Shown: positions 24,101-37,403, numbered from the stretch's first letter. The stretch: DNA of 64,000 bases from Otis tarda (GCA_026413225.1 CM048552.1:210441553-210505552), one strand, 5' to 3'. Numbers and translations are program-made. The notes: generated by a model not told the origin, from the sequence alone.

Positions 24101-25754
24101 CCCTGTGATGATAAAATTAATAGCACAGGAGAAAGACATAGATGTTTGATAACAGCTGCATTGACTGATTTCAGGTTGGGAAAATCATTTGACTAGATTA
24201 GAGGAATAAGAACAAGGGAAGGCAAAAGATTTAAGATCAAGGTCTCAGTCCTGGTGTGAAACAAAAATAAATAGACATAGCCCGCCATGAAACAGAGCAG
24301 TTAGAGCCTGAAAAGCCTTCTCATATGACAAAAATCTAGCTAGTTTTAGAATATATCTTAATAATTTTATTAAAAGCTTGTACAGCTGGTTACTGCAATA
24401 TCAGGATGATGAACTTAATGGCTCAGATGTCCCTTCCACTTCTATGGCCTTCTCTTCTAGGTAGTATGTCAGAGAGATTATGGAAAATACCAATCTCATT
24501 ACTGGTAATTTTAAAGGACTTGTGCTCTTTCTGAGTTACAGAAGGATAGAGTTAATTTAGTGATTTACATGCAAAAGGTCATCCAGAGCTGAAGGATAAT
24601 TTTAATTGAGGTTGTAATTAAGATATCTGCTTTATAATGCTTTTCCTGTTCTTATTGAATGTGTTCCTTTATGCTTATTGATTTATATATTAATAAAGGA
24701 AAGTCTAGCGTCAGATTTATTTAGTGATTCTTTCAAGATTTGTTTAGTGCTTTAACCCAAAATCAATGCATAGGAAAAAACACTGCAGAAGCAGAGAAGT
24801 TGAGGTGTCATGAGATCTCTGTCTTGAGGACTGTAAATCAGATCATATAATTGTGAATTTATGAATTTGTAACTAGTTTGAACAGGGACTACTTCTAATA
24901 CAAAATTTGAGTGGATTCACTCACAGCTTGTCATTTCAGCTCCTAAGATCATCTTGCCTTCTATTGCTTCTCATCATATGCTGCAACTCTAAAATTGTGA
25001 GGAAAGGCACAATATTGAAGTTTGTTTGCCCTAATGCAAGAGACGCTCATTATCACTGAAAGGGGCCTGGGCTTCTGAAATTTGATAAATAGATATAAAC
25101 ACAAGAAGAAACAGAAGTACACAGGATACAGGCCTTTTCTCTTGAATTGCAACGACCACCTCTTTGGATCTCACTTCACTTGAGTTTGAATAAACTTAGG
25201 GTTTAAGAGAATTTATAATAAGGAACATGTAGAAATTGATTGTTTCTGTGAAAAATTGTCACTGAATCCTGGGAAATTTTGGTTTTGTTCTGTATTATGA
25301 TATAGGAAACAATTTCCTTATAAAAAGCCAGGATCTGCCCTCAAATAGAATAGAACAGAAGAAAATAGACTAGAATAGAATAGCTACAGAATAAATTTAG
25401 ATTTTTCCTCAAGGTAGTCTTCAGAGAGCTAGCTCTCTTCAGACATAAACCACAATGAAAATTACTGGCTTATTTAGGATCATAGAACCTATCAATGGCT
25501 TGTCAAGTATCTGCTGTCCCAGAAATTAAGCAAATATTGAGGATAACCATATAGAGGTGGTTACCTACGTGAAGGAAAAGAGTCTTTCCCATTATCTTTT
25601 CCATGGGCTTGGGATAAACAGACAACTGAACTGCCAAACCATTGGCAAAGCTGAGATAGTTCTGTCCTACAGAGAGAATATTTGACCCATTGTGCAATAT
25701 TAATAAAGGTCAATATGTAAGATTGAAAAATAAATTTAAACTCTTTTATTTATA
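21113..25754. other. Unique AT-rich DNA
   Basis: No gene supported. Weak leads are a possible SINE-like 'catcacacagctgagaag' near 22093 and a possible worn CR1 end near 24405-24455 (AGATGTCCCTTCCA). An imperfect AATAG array at 25345-25383 uses the complement of the 7.2-kb ATTCT unit. The 142-codon frame at 22534-22962 is unrecognised. Confidence 0.45.
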
Positions 25755-25816
25755 ATAACAATAACAATAACAATAACAATAACAATAACAATAACAATAA
25801 TAATAATAATAATAAT
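25755..25816 (+). repeat. Compound microsatellite (ATAACA)7(AAT)n
   Basis: Seven perfect ATAACA hexamers (25755-25796) pass directly into about six AAT trimers (25797-25816). The shift can be explained by loss of the C and slippage. Confidence 0.95.
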
Positions 25817-28800
25817 TATAATAATTATGCACAATTTGGAAAGAACACAGCATAGCTCTCATACTCCAATCTGTGTTTGCAGGCTTGGCAGTTAGAGAGA
25901 GAAAGAAAAAAAATCTCATATTTTCACTTGTAGATGTATAAGACTAAGGAACAGGGCTAGTTGGAATTTTTCTGTTAAAATTATTTCTAATGGAAAAGTT
26001 GGTCTATGATTAAATACACTTCTTCCTGAAGAGAATGTTATTTGCAGAGAAAATTTCTGCTTTTCCTTTATAAAATTAATCCCAGGCAGAAGAATTTTGA
26101 AAAAGAAAATATTCTCCTATGACTGTTATCTCAAAGAATGAAAGTCGCATCACCTAATTACATCCCTATTGTGTAGTCATTTAGTCCAAAGTCCTCACCT
26201 GACCAGTCATCACTGGACCTGATGTCTACAATGAAATGAATCTCGCTCTAACAGTGCTTGTTTCTGTCCCATTGGCTATAAATAGAGTCTAGATGACTAG
26301 TTCAAATTTGGTCATCTACACTGCAGATGCCTAAAATTAGGTTAAATCAATCTGTCCGTATCTGTCATAGGAACTTTAGTTCCTGTGACTTTTGGTCTCT
26401 TTGTATTATACAGCCAGGAAGATCTCCAGGACTCCATCTCCTCTAATGCATGATAGATGTTCAGCTTATATTTAATACATTACCTCCTCCTACCAAGACT
26501 GAGAACTATGATGCATTATGTCAGGGAATTCATCCGAAAAATTAGGGATGTGAAGTGCCTGAACCATGGCTCCTGCAAGACACTGCAAATATATAATTTG
26601 GAACTAAATAGGTTTGTTTGGAGTCAAAACATTAAGGGGATTGAGCAGAAATTATTTGATTCCACAAACTGAAATTCCATGTTTGTGGAAGGTGGGTTTT
26701 TTTTTTTGGGTGGGTTTTTTTGGTAGGTTTTTTTTTTTGTTGTGGGTTTTTTTTTTTTTTTTTTTCTCCCCATCCAACTCTCTCTGCCAGGCAGTGGTGT
26801 TTTGAGCCCTTCCCTCTCTCTTCTGACAAGACTCCAAATTTTTCAGAAACTTCTTTTCTCTCAGGAAAGAATTCAGAGCCCTCCATCTGAGGTCCTGATG
26901 AATGTGTGATTTATTCACTCTGAAACAGCCTCTCAAGGAACCTATCTCTTTCTGTTGGCTACAGAGGGAAACCACAGAGATTTGAGAGCTCCTAGGCACC
27001 TTGGTTAAGTAAAATAAATTATGTGAATACCCCACTACAAAACCTGTACACCATGGCCGAGGTCTTTAGGCATTAGTGTAGTAGTAACATCAAACTAGGC
27101 TCCCTCTTGGCTATGAAGCCATAGAGATTCAACTCCTGACCAAACACAAACATATAACAGAAGGAAATGGTGCTACAATGCAGACATATAAGAACTTTTC
27201 TCATGCCTAGTAAACCCCTCTCAATAAACCATACTTGCAAAGTCTCGTATAGTCCCCATCTGCATAGGCAGGCAAACATGGGCTTGCAAGAAACCTCAGC
27301 CCTGAGCACATGGTGCAGTCAGGCAGGATGCAACATTATATAGCACATACTGTGCATTCTTCTGGGCATGAAGCTGTCAAAAACTTAATTTCTGGTAGCC
27401 TGGATGTAACATATCTCCCTGTTGTCCGATGTTGTTATTATATCACTCCCTGGTCCTAGCAGCCCTTCTGTCTTCTCAGATGCAGAAATACTTACATTCG
27501 CTTCACACTCTTCCCCACACTGATAGGATTTATCCTTTTGCCTGGGAAAATGTCTATTTTTTCCCTTCCCTCCAGTGCTTTAGGCATAAAGAGAAACAGC
27601 AACTAGCAGTGACCCAGCATCCAAGTCTAGGAGTGCGGGTGTGTAGTTTTCCCAGCTTTGACTATTCTCTGAGTGATAAGATTTCACAGACTCAAGTATA
27701 ACTTGGGATGTTTGCTGATTGGAGGCTCTAGTCCATTTTTCCCTTCTGGAAGAAAAATGGAAAAAAAACCTCTTAATTAGTTCCTATTCTTATGGAAAAA
27801 AAAATCTCCTTATTTTTCTCTTTGCCAGTTTTTATTGATGCAAACACTGCTATTTGTGATCACTGATCTAAGAGCTTTTCTGGGAGATTCAAACCAGGTT
27901 GGCAATATTTAGAAATTTATGGGATTATTTTCTTTCTTCTGTAAGCTATTTTGTTTCTACACCTCTGTCTTTTCTTTTTCTCAAACAAATACAGTGACCT
28001 CTTGTTGATGCTTTTTGTTGTTAGGAAAAGACCCTCAAAAACCTCTTAGAGGGCAGTTTCATGGAAAGACATGCAGAGAATGCATCCTGGTAACACAGGG
28101 GTGAATTTGGAGTGAATCATGAATATGTACTTGTTGGGGTGTAGTTTGGTTTCTTTTTAACATTTCTCAGAATAAGACAGGCATAAAACAGAAACTGTAA
28201 GGATACTGTTTTGACAATGCCTCCAGAAACTCTGACAAAGTACTGTCTATTTTTCCTGTAGTTATTGAGTGAGGGTCTTAAAATTTTTACCTTGAAGAAG
28301 CAGTCCTGGTCTGAGATCCAATGGTAAGGACCTGAAACATGAGTCTGGTGATGGGTTCTGTTGGGCAAAGTCAACGTTTATCCTCTGCTCCCTGTGGAAA
28401 TGGGATATGACCCTGGCTGCCCCTTCTACCTCCTTGCCAGAATGAAATTTTCAACACTACTCTGCTTATGCTCCTACTCCATAGTGCATCCAACACGGGA
28501 CGTCTTCCTATTTATTAAATAGCTTTCAGCAACCTCCTTTTACAATTCACAGGGAAAAAAAATATAGTCTGAGGGACAGATACTGTGACATCCTGAAGAA
28601 TAAGAACCTTCCCCTGTCACCACTTCTCTAACTTGCTTTTCCTTTTTCTCTGCTGAACTATGTTTGCCAAGTAGCAACAAATAGGAACAAGTGTCTGATT
28701 TCATGGATATGCTTGTAACTTTGAGTGTTGTAAAGTTACACCTAGGGCAGCCAGGAAAGCTAATTGATCTCTGGAGTTCCTTGATGGCAAACAAGGCACC

Positions 28801-31800
28801 ATTCTGGTCCTTCCTGAGAAAACAGTGAACCAGGAATGTACAGATTTTCTGCTCAGCAACCGGGCATGAATCTTCATCAACAGGGATATTTTCAAATAAA
28901 CTTACAGAAATTGGGATTGGCAGTACCTACCCGGTTACTCAGTCTTCCCCCTGGGGCTGAAGAAACACTCCTGGTTGTGCCTTTCCAGCTGTGTTTGAAG
29001 TGTCTTGGACCAGTGAAGCTTCCATATTTCTTCTATGGAGACAATCCACAGTCTTACCAAATTCTCAAGGGAAAAAAAAAAAAAAAAAAAGAGGTGTTTA
29101 CATAATACTTAATATTTATTTAATGCATAATATTTTCCTTTAATTTTGAAGTCTTTTTTTTTTTTTCTGAGATCTGCATTTGTATTCCAAAGTTAAAAGA
29201 AAGGAAAAAAATACCTACATGACATGGACTATAAGCCCCACCATGAGCCACTTCTGAAAATGTTACCCCAAGCCTACCTCCCACCAGCTGGTATGTGAGC
29301 CATGGGTACACTGGGAATGGCTTTATGCTCTGTATTTAAACTCTAATTGCCCCATTTCCTGATAGAGGGAGTCTGAAGCCCATCCAGGGAGGCTAAGCAC
29401 CATTTTTAAACAGCAGGGACAGAACTGTCTCTGGCATCTGTATAATAGCAATTATCGATATCAATGACACAACAAAAGAAACATCAAATAGCTTATATAC
29501 CAGTCTCACATTTAGGCAATTAAATAACTAGGTTTGGTTTTCTTGGTTTGGTTTTGGAAGAGCCAGATAGTTGTTTTTCTCTGGGCTTTAACGAGAGTCA
29601 TCAGCTGAGTCCAGCCTAGGAGCTTCTGCACTAGTGTACAGCACTTGGTCTTTTCTCTTTCCTTTGGCTCTTCCAGTGTAGTGATTTACTACATCAAACA
29701 AACCTCGAGTCCATTTTTTTCCCTCTTGTATCTGTTCCTAGAGCTCAGCATTCACATTTGTTCTAGTTGTCTAAACCTCTTGCCCTTCCTCTGTACTTAG
29801 CTCTCTTTCTCACCGCATTATCCAATTAGCACCTCACTAACTACACTGCGCTGCCTCTTTCCTCTGACCCAGCAGTATTTACACCATCTCAGTTACGCTT
29901 CCTAGTGATACTCCCCTCATCCACTGAAGATAATGGGAATACTTTCTCACTTAAAGGAAAGCAAGTGCCTAAAAACATTTTGCTGAATCTACATCTAAAA
30001 TGCTCTGCAATAAAATAGCACACTACAATTATCCATTGATGTTGGACATATTTGTACTGTTTGAGTACATGAATGTTGGTTAATATGAAATTCCTTCTTG
30101 TTCTTTATATTGCAATGAAATAGCCCAGTTACAATAGTATGCCATATTGACCCTTCTCAATATATTAAATTCTCAATATATGAAATATTCTACTACTGTT
30201 TTTCAGACTGTGGAAATAGGATTGATAGACTTCATACTATGAGTTTGAAGGACAGGATTTCTGTATTTCTGTTCTAACAACAGTTTCCTTGAGTTTGGTC
30301 ACTGCTTTTTAAAGAGGAGGCTTTGGTTAAATGTTTTTTTTTTTTGGGTAGGATGAAAATGCACATTAGAGTAAGGAGTCATGGGACAGTACTGATAAAC
30401 AAAGTTAGAGAATAAGTATGACAAACCTTTTATTTATAGTTTAAGGCAGACACAGATCAAGTGGTTTTAGCTCTGTAGCATATTGAATTACTTAAAGCCT
30501 GGGGTTGTGATCTCATCTAACTTTTTGGAGTTAAATTGGGTCAGGAGAAGATTCGCCCTCCCAAACACACACTTACATCTCCAGTGAAAAGTTAGAATTG
30601 GCAGTAGAGGCTGATCACTAAAATCTGCTTGCTTTTATCTGAATTAGTTTGGCTGGAGACAGTAGTGCTTTCTGACCATTATGGATAAGGAGGAAAACTT
30701 CTACTTACATTTTCCTTCTCACAAAGTTATTTGAGAGAAAGACTTTAAAATTTGTTGTTTAAGTGATTCATATGGAAGAAAACATTTTTTAAATATCATG
30801 TACTTTGACCAGGGTTCAAATTTAATCTCCATTTAATAATTGGTTTAAGCATGAGTAATTAGTATGTGCATATTATAGAGCCCACATGACTTAGGATCTC
30901 CTTACCTATCAGTGGAGTCTCTGCTCCCAAATCAATGAGGCTTTTTGAAACTCTTTTTTTTGAGGTTTGCACATATATCCTTCCCATCTATACATCTTTC
31001 ATTAAACATATAGACACATGGAATTTCATGGTTCGATACAGTAATGCTTCAGTTGTAGTGCAGTTTGGTTTCCTTCTCAAAAGCACAGTAACAGGTTCAC
31101 AGAGAGATTTAAGGGACAGATGGGCTTGCACATTGCTGTTAAAGAGAATATATGACCTAGTATCTTCTTCACGTCTGACACTTATGCCTCTAATGGCTGC
31201 CTTAGTAAGAAAAACATATGTTGATGCACATATTAGCTAGGGCGAATGGGGAAAATAATATTGCTTCCAGTTGGTATTTCAGAGACATGACTTTAAATCA
31301 GAAATAAGAACATGTAGAAGATATTTGTAAATGGACAACTACTTTAGGACTATGATCCACCTTCATTAGTAATCAAGGGGACCTGATCTTTCACAGGTTC
31401 TTTTTGGAGAAGACACAGTGTCATATATGAAAGCTGGAAAGCTGAAGAATTATACCTCTGTGAAGCTATTTGTGAGTGAGATCAGAATCAGTCCTCTAAA
31501 TTACAGTTTCTTATCCTTGTGACTTTCGTCTGAATTGACTTTCATCTTGACTTTAAAATGGAGACTGCAAAACAGATCATAAGCATAGAGAAAAAAAATT
31601 GCAAAGTAATCAAGCAGTCACATCACACTTTCTCCACATCTTTTTTTTTTAATGTTTGACTTTTGGTGTGAATTCCAATTCATAGGTCTTTGTCAGGCAC
31701 TAATTTTCATAAATACCAATGTTACTGAAAACTCAAATATAGTATTAAAATCACTTATTACTCATAACTGAAGAAAACACAGTTTCTTATGTATAGACCA

Positions 31801-34800
31801 CATTCAAAGAACTTTGCTCATGAAAAGAACCTGGAAGACTAGCTATCACATACAAATCTTGTAAAAATACGTGTAGAATTTGATGCCGTTCTAATATCTT
31901 AGAGGGTAAATTATTAATGTTCAATGTTAAAGAAAAAAATGTGTATTCTAGGTTAAATACACAGCCTCACTCGAATGACATTCATATACCCTCGCTCTGA
32001 AAGTATGAGGAGAAAAAAGTCAATATCTTTAGAATGTGAAATGTGGAATGCTAACAGCAATATAGTATCAAGATATAGGTTTTAAGGTCCTAAATGCCAT
32101 CTATTCTCAGGCAATACTTTTTCATATTGTTGTCAGGCAAGTTAACAAATATCAAAATGTCAATACAGGTCTTTATTTGAATACATACACTCGTATGTTA
32201 TATGGATGCACATACATACATAAACACACACATAGATATGTGAGTTATATACAAATTAAATAAACATAATATACAGACACACATGTATACTTATGTTTAC
32301 ATGTATATAAAGTTATATATACTCATCCTTGATCTTCTGGCATGTTTGTAATGGAACATTAATATTATGCATGCACCTATCTATACACACAAACAAATAA
32401 TGTACTATATAGAACAATTTTTCCATCACCCTTACGGAAGATGTGTTTTCCAGGTACTTTACCACCTAAAGGGACTGCTGTTGCTCTGAGTTCTGTCCTG
32501 ACCTTGTTTGCTTTGGGAATCATTGTATCTTTGCAGAAAACAACCGTCTATAAGGTATGACCTATGTCAGGGCTCCTTTGTACATTATATGTTTGACAAA
32601 TGTTCTAAAATTTCTTTGTATAGACATGTGTTGATTTGGTCTGAAGGGAGGAGAGATTCTTAGCTGGGGGGCTTTAATATTTTCCTTTTTCTTTGTTGAA
32701 CATGTACCACTTATAGGTACTAATGAAACATTATGTCTGGAATTTTCAAGAGAGTTGAAAGGACGGAAGGGTCTAGTTTGAATGGAAGGAAGAAAGAGCT
32801 ACAAGACAGTCAGGAAGAGACTGGATGCTATGGAATTATTAAAGTAAAGATCATTCAAAAAATGAAAGAATTTTAACTGTAGATTACCTATCTGACATAT
32901 TGTTTTCAAAAACATTAGTCATTTTGATTTAGACTAAGAGAGTATTAGCACAGCCCATGGAATAATCAGTTAGCAAATAACTGTAAAAAAAAAAAAAAAA
33001 GACAATAGCTAATTTCTTCTCCAAATTTTTTTTTTGAAATTTCTTCCCTGAATGCTATTTTCTAGAGAGCCTGTTCCCTGGGAATACATCAGCACCTCAG
33101 TAGTTGCAAGACTATCGGTATGGGCAATGTTCTGTGGACTTCTGTGTGTCTGCATGTGGCCTCAGGATTCTGCACACATGAAAGGCATGAAAGTTAAGTG
33201 TAGACATAATTAATTCATTAGGAATAGAAATGATAATTCCTGCCTTTCACCTACACTTTTTATATTAGTTTCTGAATTTTGGGCAGCAGCAGACTCTGAA
33301 TTTTTTGAGTCTTATAGTAATTTTATATGAGCCCTATTTCCAGTTACCTATAGCTTCAAGGGTTTGCCTTATTCTTTCTTCAGTCTTTTGAAAATGCTTT
33401 GTTTCTATACAATCTTCCAAGTCTACCTTAGCCTTGAGTCTTCCAAATGAAACAAAATAAGCCCTGAATGACTGTTAAGCAAACATGGTTTTTTGTCTTT
33501 TCTTGGGTTCCCACTGGGGACTAACCTATACATAGGTTGGCATTCAACAGTACCAGCCACCTTTAACCCATCCTTTTTAAATTAAGTTATTTTAGGCTCA
33601 ACTATATTTCCTAACAAACACTCTCATTTGAGGATCGATCTAGTTTAATATTAGTGAAAAATTAGGAGTGAGGATACCTTGTTATTTTGTTTCCTATGTA
33701 AATTCCAGACATTATTTATTAAGGAGATTTGAGAAAAGCCAGGTGATTTAAGACAGAATGGTGTTTATCTTCTTAAATATTTTGAAATTGTCCAATATAG
33801 CAAGTATAAAAGTTAAGGTTTTCAACACCAGTGTTGTCTTTGGGTGCCCTATTGCACCTTTTGAAAGAGTTTGACTTCCAGAACAGGTGCTCTTTCTGTA
33901 AAACCATATTTCAAAAAATTGCCTAAAATTAAGCACCCAAAAGAAGTAAGTTTTAAAAAGAAAACATAGACCAAATGATTCGGCCTTTTGATGTGTTTGT
34001 TTTTTCAGTTAAAAACAATGAAAATAAATGTTTTTTTCTTTTACTCATCTCAGATAATGTATTTGCAAGGAGAAATACAATGTCCTTTGAAGGAAGATTG
34101 TAGGGAGTTGCTGTTGTCACTGGTTTTTTTTTAAATACTCTATGGAGAGCTCTCCATATCACAGCACAATATGCATCATACTTGTTTTGGTTCTAGACTA
34201 GGAGGATATTTGTTCCTTTTTGTCAAAAGTGCCTATCTTGCAGGAAAAAAAATACACTTTTTTTTTTAGATTTGCTTATTCTATAAAGAGATATTGATTC
34301 AATGAATGCTTAGATTTGTCTGGTGCCTTTTTATCCCCCCTCAGATCACTAGTAGTTTATTTACTGTTTAATATGACTTGTAAGTATTGTCAGATTCTTA
34401 AAGATTTGGCAAAAATCCCAGAACTCCTAGAATCCTTTCTGAACCCAAGTTAACATGCAATAAAACTGTAACAATAAAGATGTAACAATAACCAGAACAA
34501 CAATAATTTGTGATGTGATTAGCCTAGCACTGAGCCTGCGTGAGCCTACACTACTGAGCGGCAGCATTAACTGCCCTGAGCATGGTGCCATAGTGATGAT
34601 GTCTACATAAATTTAAGTCAACTCTTGAGTTCAGGCAGGACTAGCAGCACTAATTGGGAATGGGTTTTCCTGGCGATGCCAATCAGCTCAGAGGGAGGAC
34701 AGGACTTCCACCCTTCATATGACTTCTGGACAGGTTGGAGGAGCAGCTGTAAGCATCTCTTGTTTCACCCATAACATTCTCATTCATTACGATCCTACCT

Positions 34801-35274
34801 CCTTGCATCATTCCCAGGTGTCCAAAATGCTTCTGTACAGGTCTTACCTCACCTGTGAAATTCTCTGATTCAGTCTTTCCAACACTTATTTGCGTCTCTA
34901 GAGATCTGAACTAAGATTAATACTGAGTGATTTTACTGACATAATATAGTAGTATTTAAGAAGAACATATTTATAAAAAAGAGATACAGAGGGTTTTAAT
35001 GTATTTTTAAGTGGTTTTTTTTCAATATTACTGCATTTTGCAGGCTTTGCTACATTGTGCCTGTCTTGTATTTTTTGTTCATTAAGGCTGCAAACACAAT
35101 GGACTCAAGGCTGTTTATTCTGTCCAGTAGTCTGTAAATAACAATAGCCAAAAAGAAACTCTTCCCTTAACTCAGAAAATGTTCCCTGCAGACATATGGC
35201 TACTCTGGAGGAGTCTCTGAAGACTTTTTATGTCCTACTGTTTATCTTTATGGCCTGAAGTCGCATCACCTTGA
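25817..35274. other. Long AT-rich stretch almost free of recognisable repeats
   Basis: About 9.5 kb without a recognisable LINE, LTR or gene. Low-complexity items are a G/T tract (26692-26765), A runs near 29071-29090 and at 32985-33000, and a loose ACAT/ATAC-rich zone at 32180-32330. Open frames are at most about 130 codons, and those lie in the G/T tract. Confidence 0.5.
26692..26765 (+). repeat. T-rich tract with regularly spaced G clusters
   Basis: Runs of 8 to 20 T alternate with GGG(T)GGG, GGTAGG and GTTGTGGG. It reads as a degenerate low-complexity array with no gene content. The minus-strand frames over it are lysine-rich artefacts. Confidence 0.8.
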
Positions 35275-35455
35275 GCTGTGATCTTATCACACCTCACAAA
35301 TAAATCCAGATACAGTCAGTCTTGGGATGAATGACCTCCAGAATCACTCCAGGGCTGCTAGACCCTGGTGCTGATTACTTGTCATACCTTTTTTTTCCCC
35401 CCATCAACCCATTCTGAAGCCAATTCCCCACTCTGGGATCTAGAAGAGGATCTTT
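35275..35455 (+). mobile_element. Possible ancient SINE with 5S rRNA-derived head
   Basis: TGTGATCTTATCACACCTCA, then AGTCAGTCTTGGGATG..GACCTCCAGAA, then CCAGGGCTGC and TGGTGCTGATT. These follow the order of the 5S-rRNA internal promoter (GATCTC...GTACTTGGATGGGAGACC...GGTGCTG) as kept in old reptile and bird 5S-derived SINEs. The following GAAGCCAATTCCCCACTCTG also fits such SINE bodies as I recall them. The match is diverged and made by eye. Confidence 0.4.
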
Positions 35456-35779
35456 CAATATAGAGAAAGTAGAGTTTGACCAGCCAAAGCAATTTTAAAC
35501 CTACATCTTTGCTTAAAATGGTGTGCAAGCTAATGTGACAGCTCACTTTTCCAGGAGAGTGTTGGTGCGCATTCCAGCAAAATTATCTGTTAAGCTTGCA
35601 CGGTCAAATTCATGTAAAAACATTGCATTTAAAAAGAAGACAAACAGATAAAAGATGGACAATTGCCACTTTGGTTCATACCAAAGATTGTTGTTAGTGG
35701 CAGCCTGGACTGCTTCCTATTTTGGTGATTTGTGTCTATAGAAGCAGCCTGCTTTTATTCGTAAGAAGTTGGAATAGGG

Positions 35780-35990
35780 TGTAGGAGATCTGGGTTCAAA
35801 CTCCATGTAGGAGATCTGGGTTCAAACTCCATGTATGCCCACTCCATGGGCATACCTCTTCCCTCTTTGAAGCTCATTTTCTCCCATGAAAAGTAAAGAT
35901 AATGATATTTCTTGCATTTGTCATATCCAACCTGACTGTAAGTTCTGTTTTATGAGTGAGTCAGTACACCACCTTGCTCTGTGGGGCTAT
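35780..35990 (+). mobile_element. Ancient tRNA-derived SINE remnant (MIR-like)
   Basis: GATCTGGGTTCAAACTCC is a B-box-like segment of a tRNA-derived SINE. It is followed by CTCTTCCCTCTTTGAAGCTC and a worn 'tttcctcatctgtaaaatgg..aataatgatatttcttgc' core. The B-box segment is present twice through a perfect 26-bp tandem duplication. Plus orientation. The tail after 35930 is uncertain. Confidence 0.45.
35781..35832 (+). repeat. Perfect 26-bp tandem duplication
   Basis: The unit starting GTAGGAGATCTGGGTTCAAA and ending CTCCAT occurs at 35781-35806 and again, identical, at 35807-35832. A perfect 8-bp hairpin (GTATGCCC / GGGCATAC, 7-nt loop) follows at 35833-35855. Identity of the copies shows the duplication is much younger than the SINE around it. 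Confidence 0.95.
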
Positions 35991-36760
35991 CTTCACAGCT
36001 GGGATCTGTTGGTACTCCTATAACCCCTGGAATAATAACAGTTCTCATTAAAGACTCCTGTTAAAAATGTGCTTTATCATGGCTAAAGAAATCTTCTTTC
36101 AGATTATTAATTAAAATGAAATCCAATTGCCTTCACCTATGGACCATGACATTCGTAGTGGGAACGCTAAGGGCAGAGAAATGTAAAACAGTGATCTTAA
36201 AAGTTTCCTGTTTGAAGACTTGAACCAGTATTTGTCCCCTCCTCTGCCCTCCCCTTATGCACGGTTTCAGATCCATTGCTTATTGACTGATAGACTTATT
36301 GATGAATTCTACAGCCGTGATCCAGCCCGGGGAGGTCAGTAGGGTACAATTACTAGCAGAAGAGGCTGGGGTGTGCTTCTGAACTACTCCTCCCTGCACA
36401 GCTCTTTCAGTATGCGTATCACATCTCCCTGCTTGTAGCAGGCTGATGAGTGTGTGCAGTTAGTGCAGGCACACACATACTTCTGCGCTTTCCCTGAAAG
36501 TGGAGCATTAGCAACTGCAGTCAAAAAGCACCCTCGCTTCTTCGGCTCTGATCCTAGCAGCAACTGTCTGATTCTGTCTGGAGGAACTAGGAGACAGCAC
36601 TGGAGGCAAGTTTAAAAAGGACCTGGTGACACCCTGCTGTCACATCTGGTTTCATGAATCTACTTATTAGCAGTCCATTTACAATTACTTTGCTAGTCCC
36701 ATCAGCAGTGTACATTCTTGAGGACGCGCTGGTTGGGAAGGAAGGAGCACGCTGCTGAAG

Positions 36761-36766
36761 GTATGT
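36761..36766 (+). other. Possible splice donor after a CpG-richer segment
   Basis: GCTGCTGAAG|GTATGT fits the vertebrate donor consensus and ends a 600-bp segment with raised CpG content. If real, the segment 5' of it would be a non-coding first exon. A 6-base match alone is weak. Confidence 0.2.
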
Positions 36767-37150
36767 TGCAGTCTTCTTTCCCTTACGTCTTGTGCTGAAT
36801 GTTTCTGTCTGTGCATCTCACTTGCAGACATTCCTGGTCTATGCAGTTTTCCACTGAGAGCTGCTGGAGCAGGGCTTTAGCAAATCACAGCAACAGAAAT
36901 AAATGCACAGGTATATATATATATATCTTTTTCTTTTCCTCCTCAGTTAACCATGCAGATTGTTTGTTAATGGGGAGAATTACATGACTGGATTAAACTT
37001 TCAGGGAAGATGACAACTCTGACTGCATTTCGTATCACAAGCATATAAACCGCTGTTATTTCTATCAGGGCAAAATTTCCATTCATCAGCTGTTTAACTG
37101 TGGACATGGAACACTGCTTTCAAATTGATGTGTTTATTAAATACGGTCTG

Positions 37151-37178
37151 TGCATGCGCTGCCAGCTGAAATTTGCAT
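37151..37178 (+). promoter_or_regulatory. NRF1-like half site and octamer-like motif
   Basis: TGCATGCGC (37151-37159) resembles the NRF1 site core, and ATTTGCAT (37171-37178) is a perfect octamer for POU factors. A CAGCTG E-box lies just upstream near 37087. These are short motif matches only. Confidence 0.25.
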
Positions 37179-37391
37179 ACATGTTTTGAAATTTAAAAAA
37201 AAAACCTCTTTCATTAACTTTCAAAACGCTCTGGACTGCAGCACACTTCTATTAGAAAAGAGGAGTGAGCCAGGCTTTTCATTTCACTTAAGTTCTTTTT
37301 ACTGGCATGTATTCATCTGGTAAAAAGTCTTTGCCAAATCCAAGAAGTTTGCTGTTATTGCATTTCCATAAATGTAACAGCTGTGAAGAGG

Positions 37392-37403
37392 ATGAATATT
37401 CAT
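37392..37403. promoter_or_regulatory. 12-bp palindrome ATGAATATTCAT
   Basis: A perfect palindrome with the layout of POU-homodimer (MORE-type) sites, ATG(A/C)ATAT(T/G)CAT. It lies in the candidate regulatory block 214 bp after the octamer-like motif. Function is inferred from the motif alone. Confidence 0.3.

Noticed and set aside
24405-24455. Possible CR1 end (AGATGTCCCTTCCACTTCTAT)
   Set aside because: Shares only a dozen bases with the CR1 3' end and has no tail or adjoining CR1 text.
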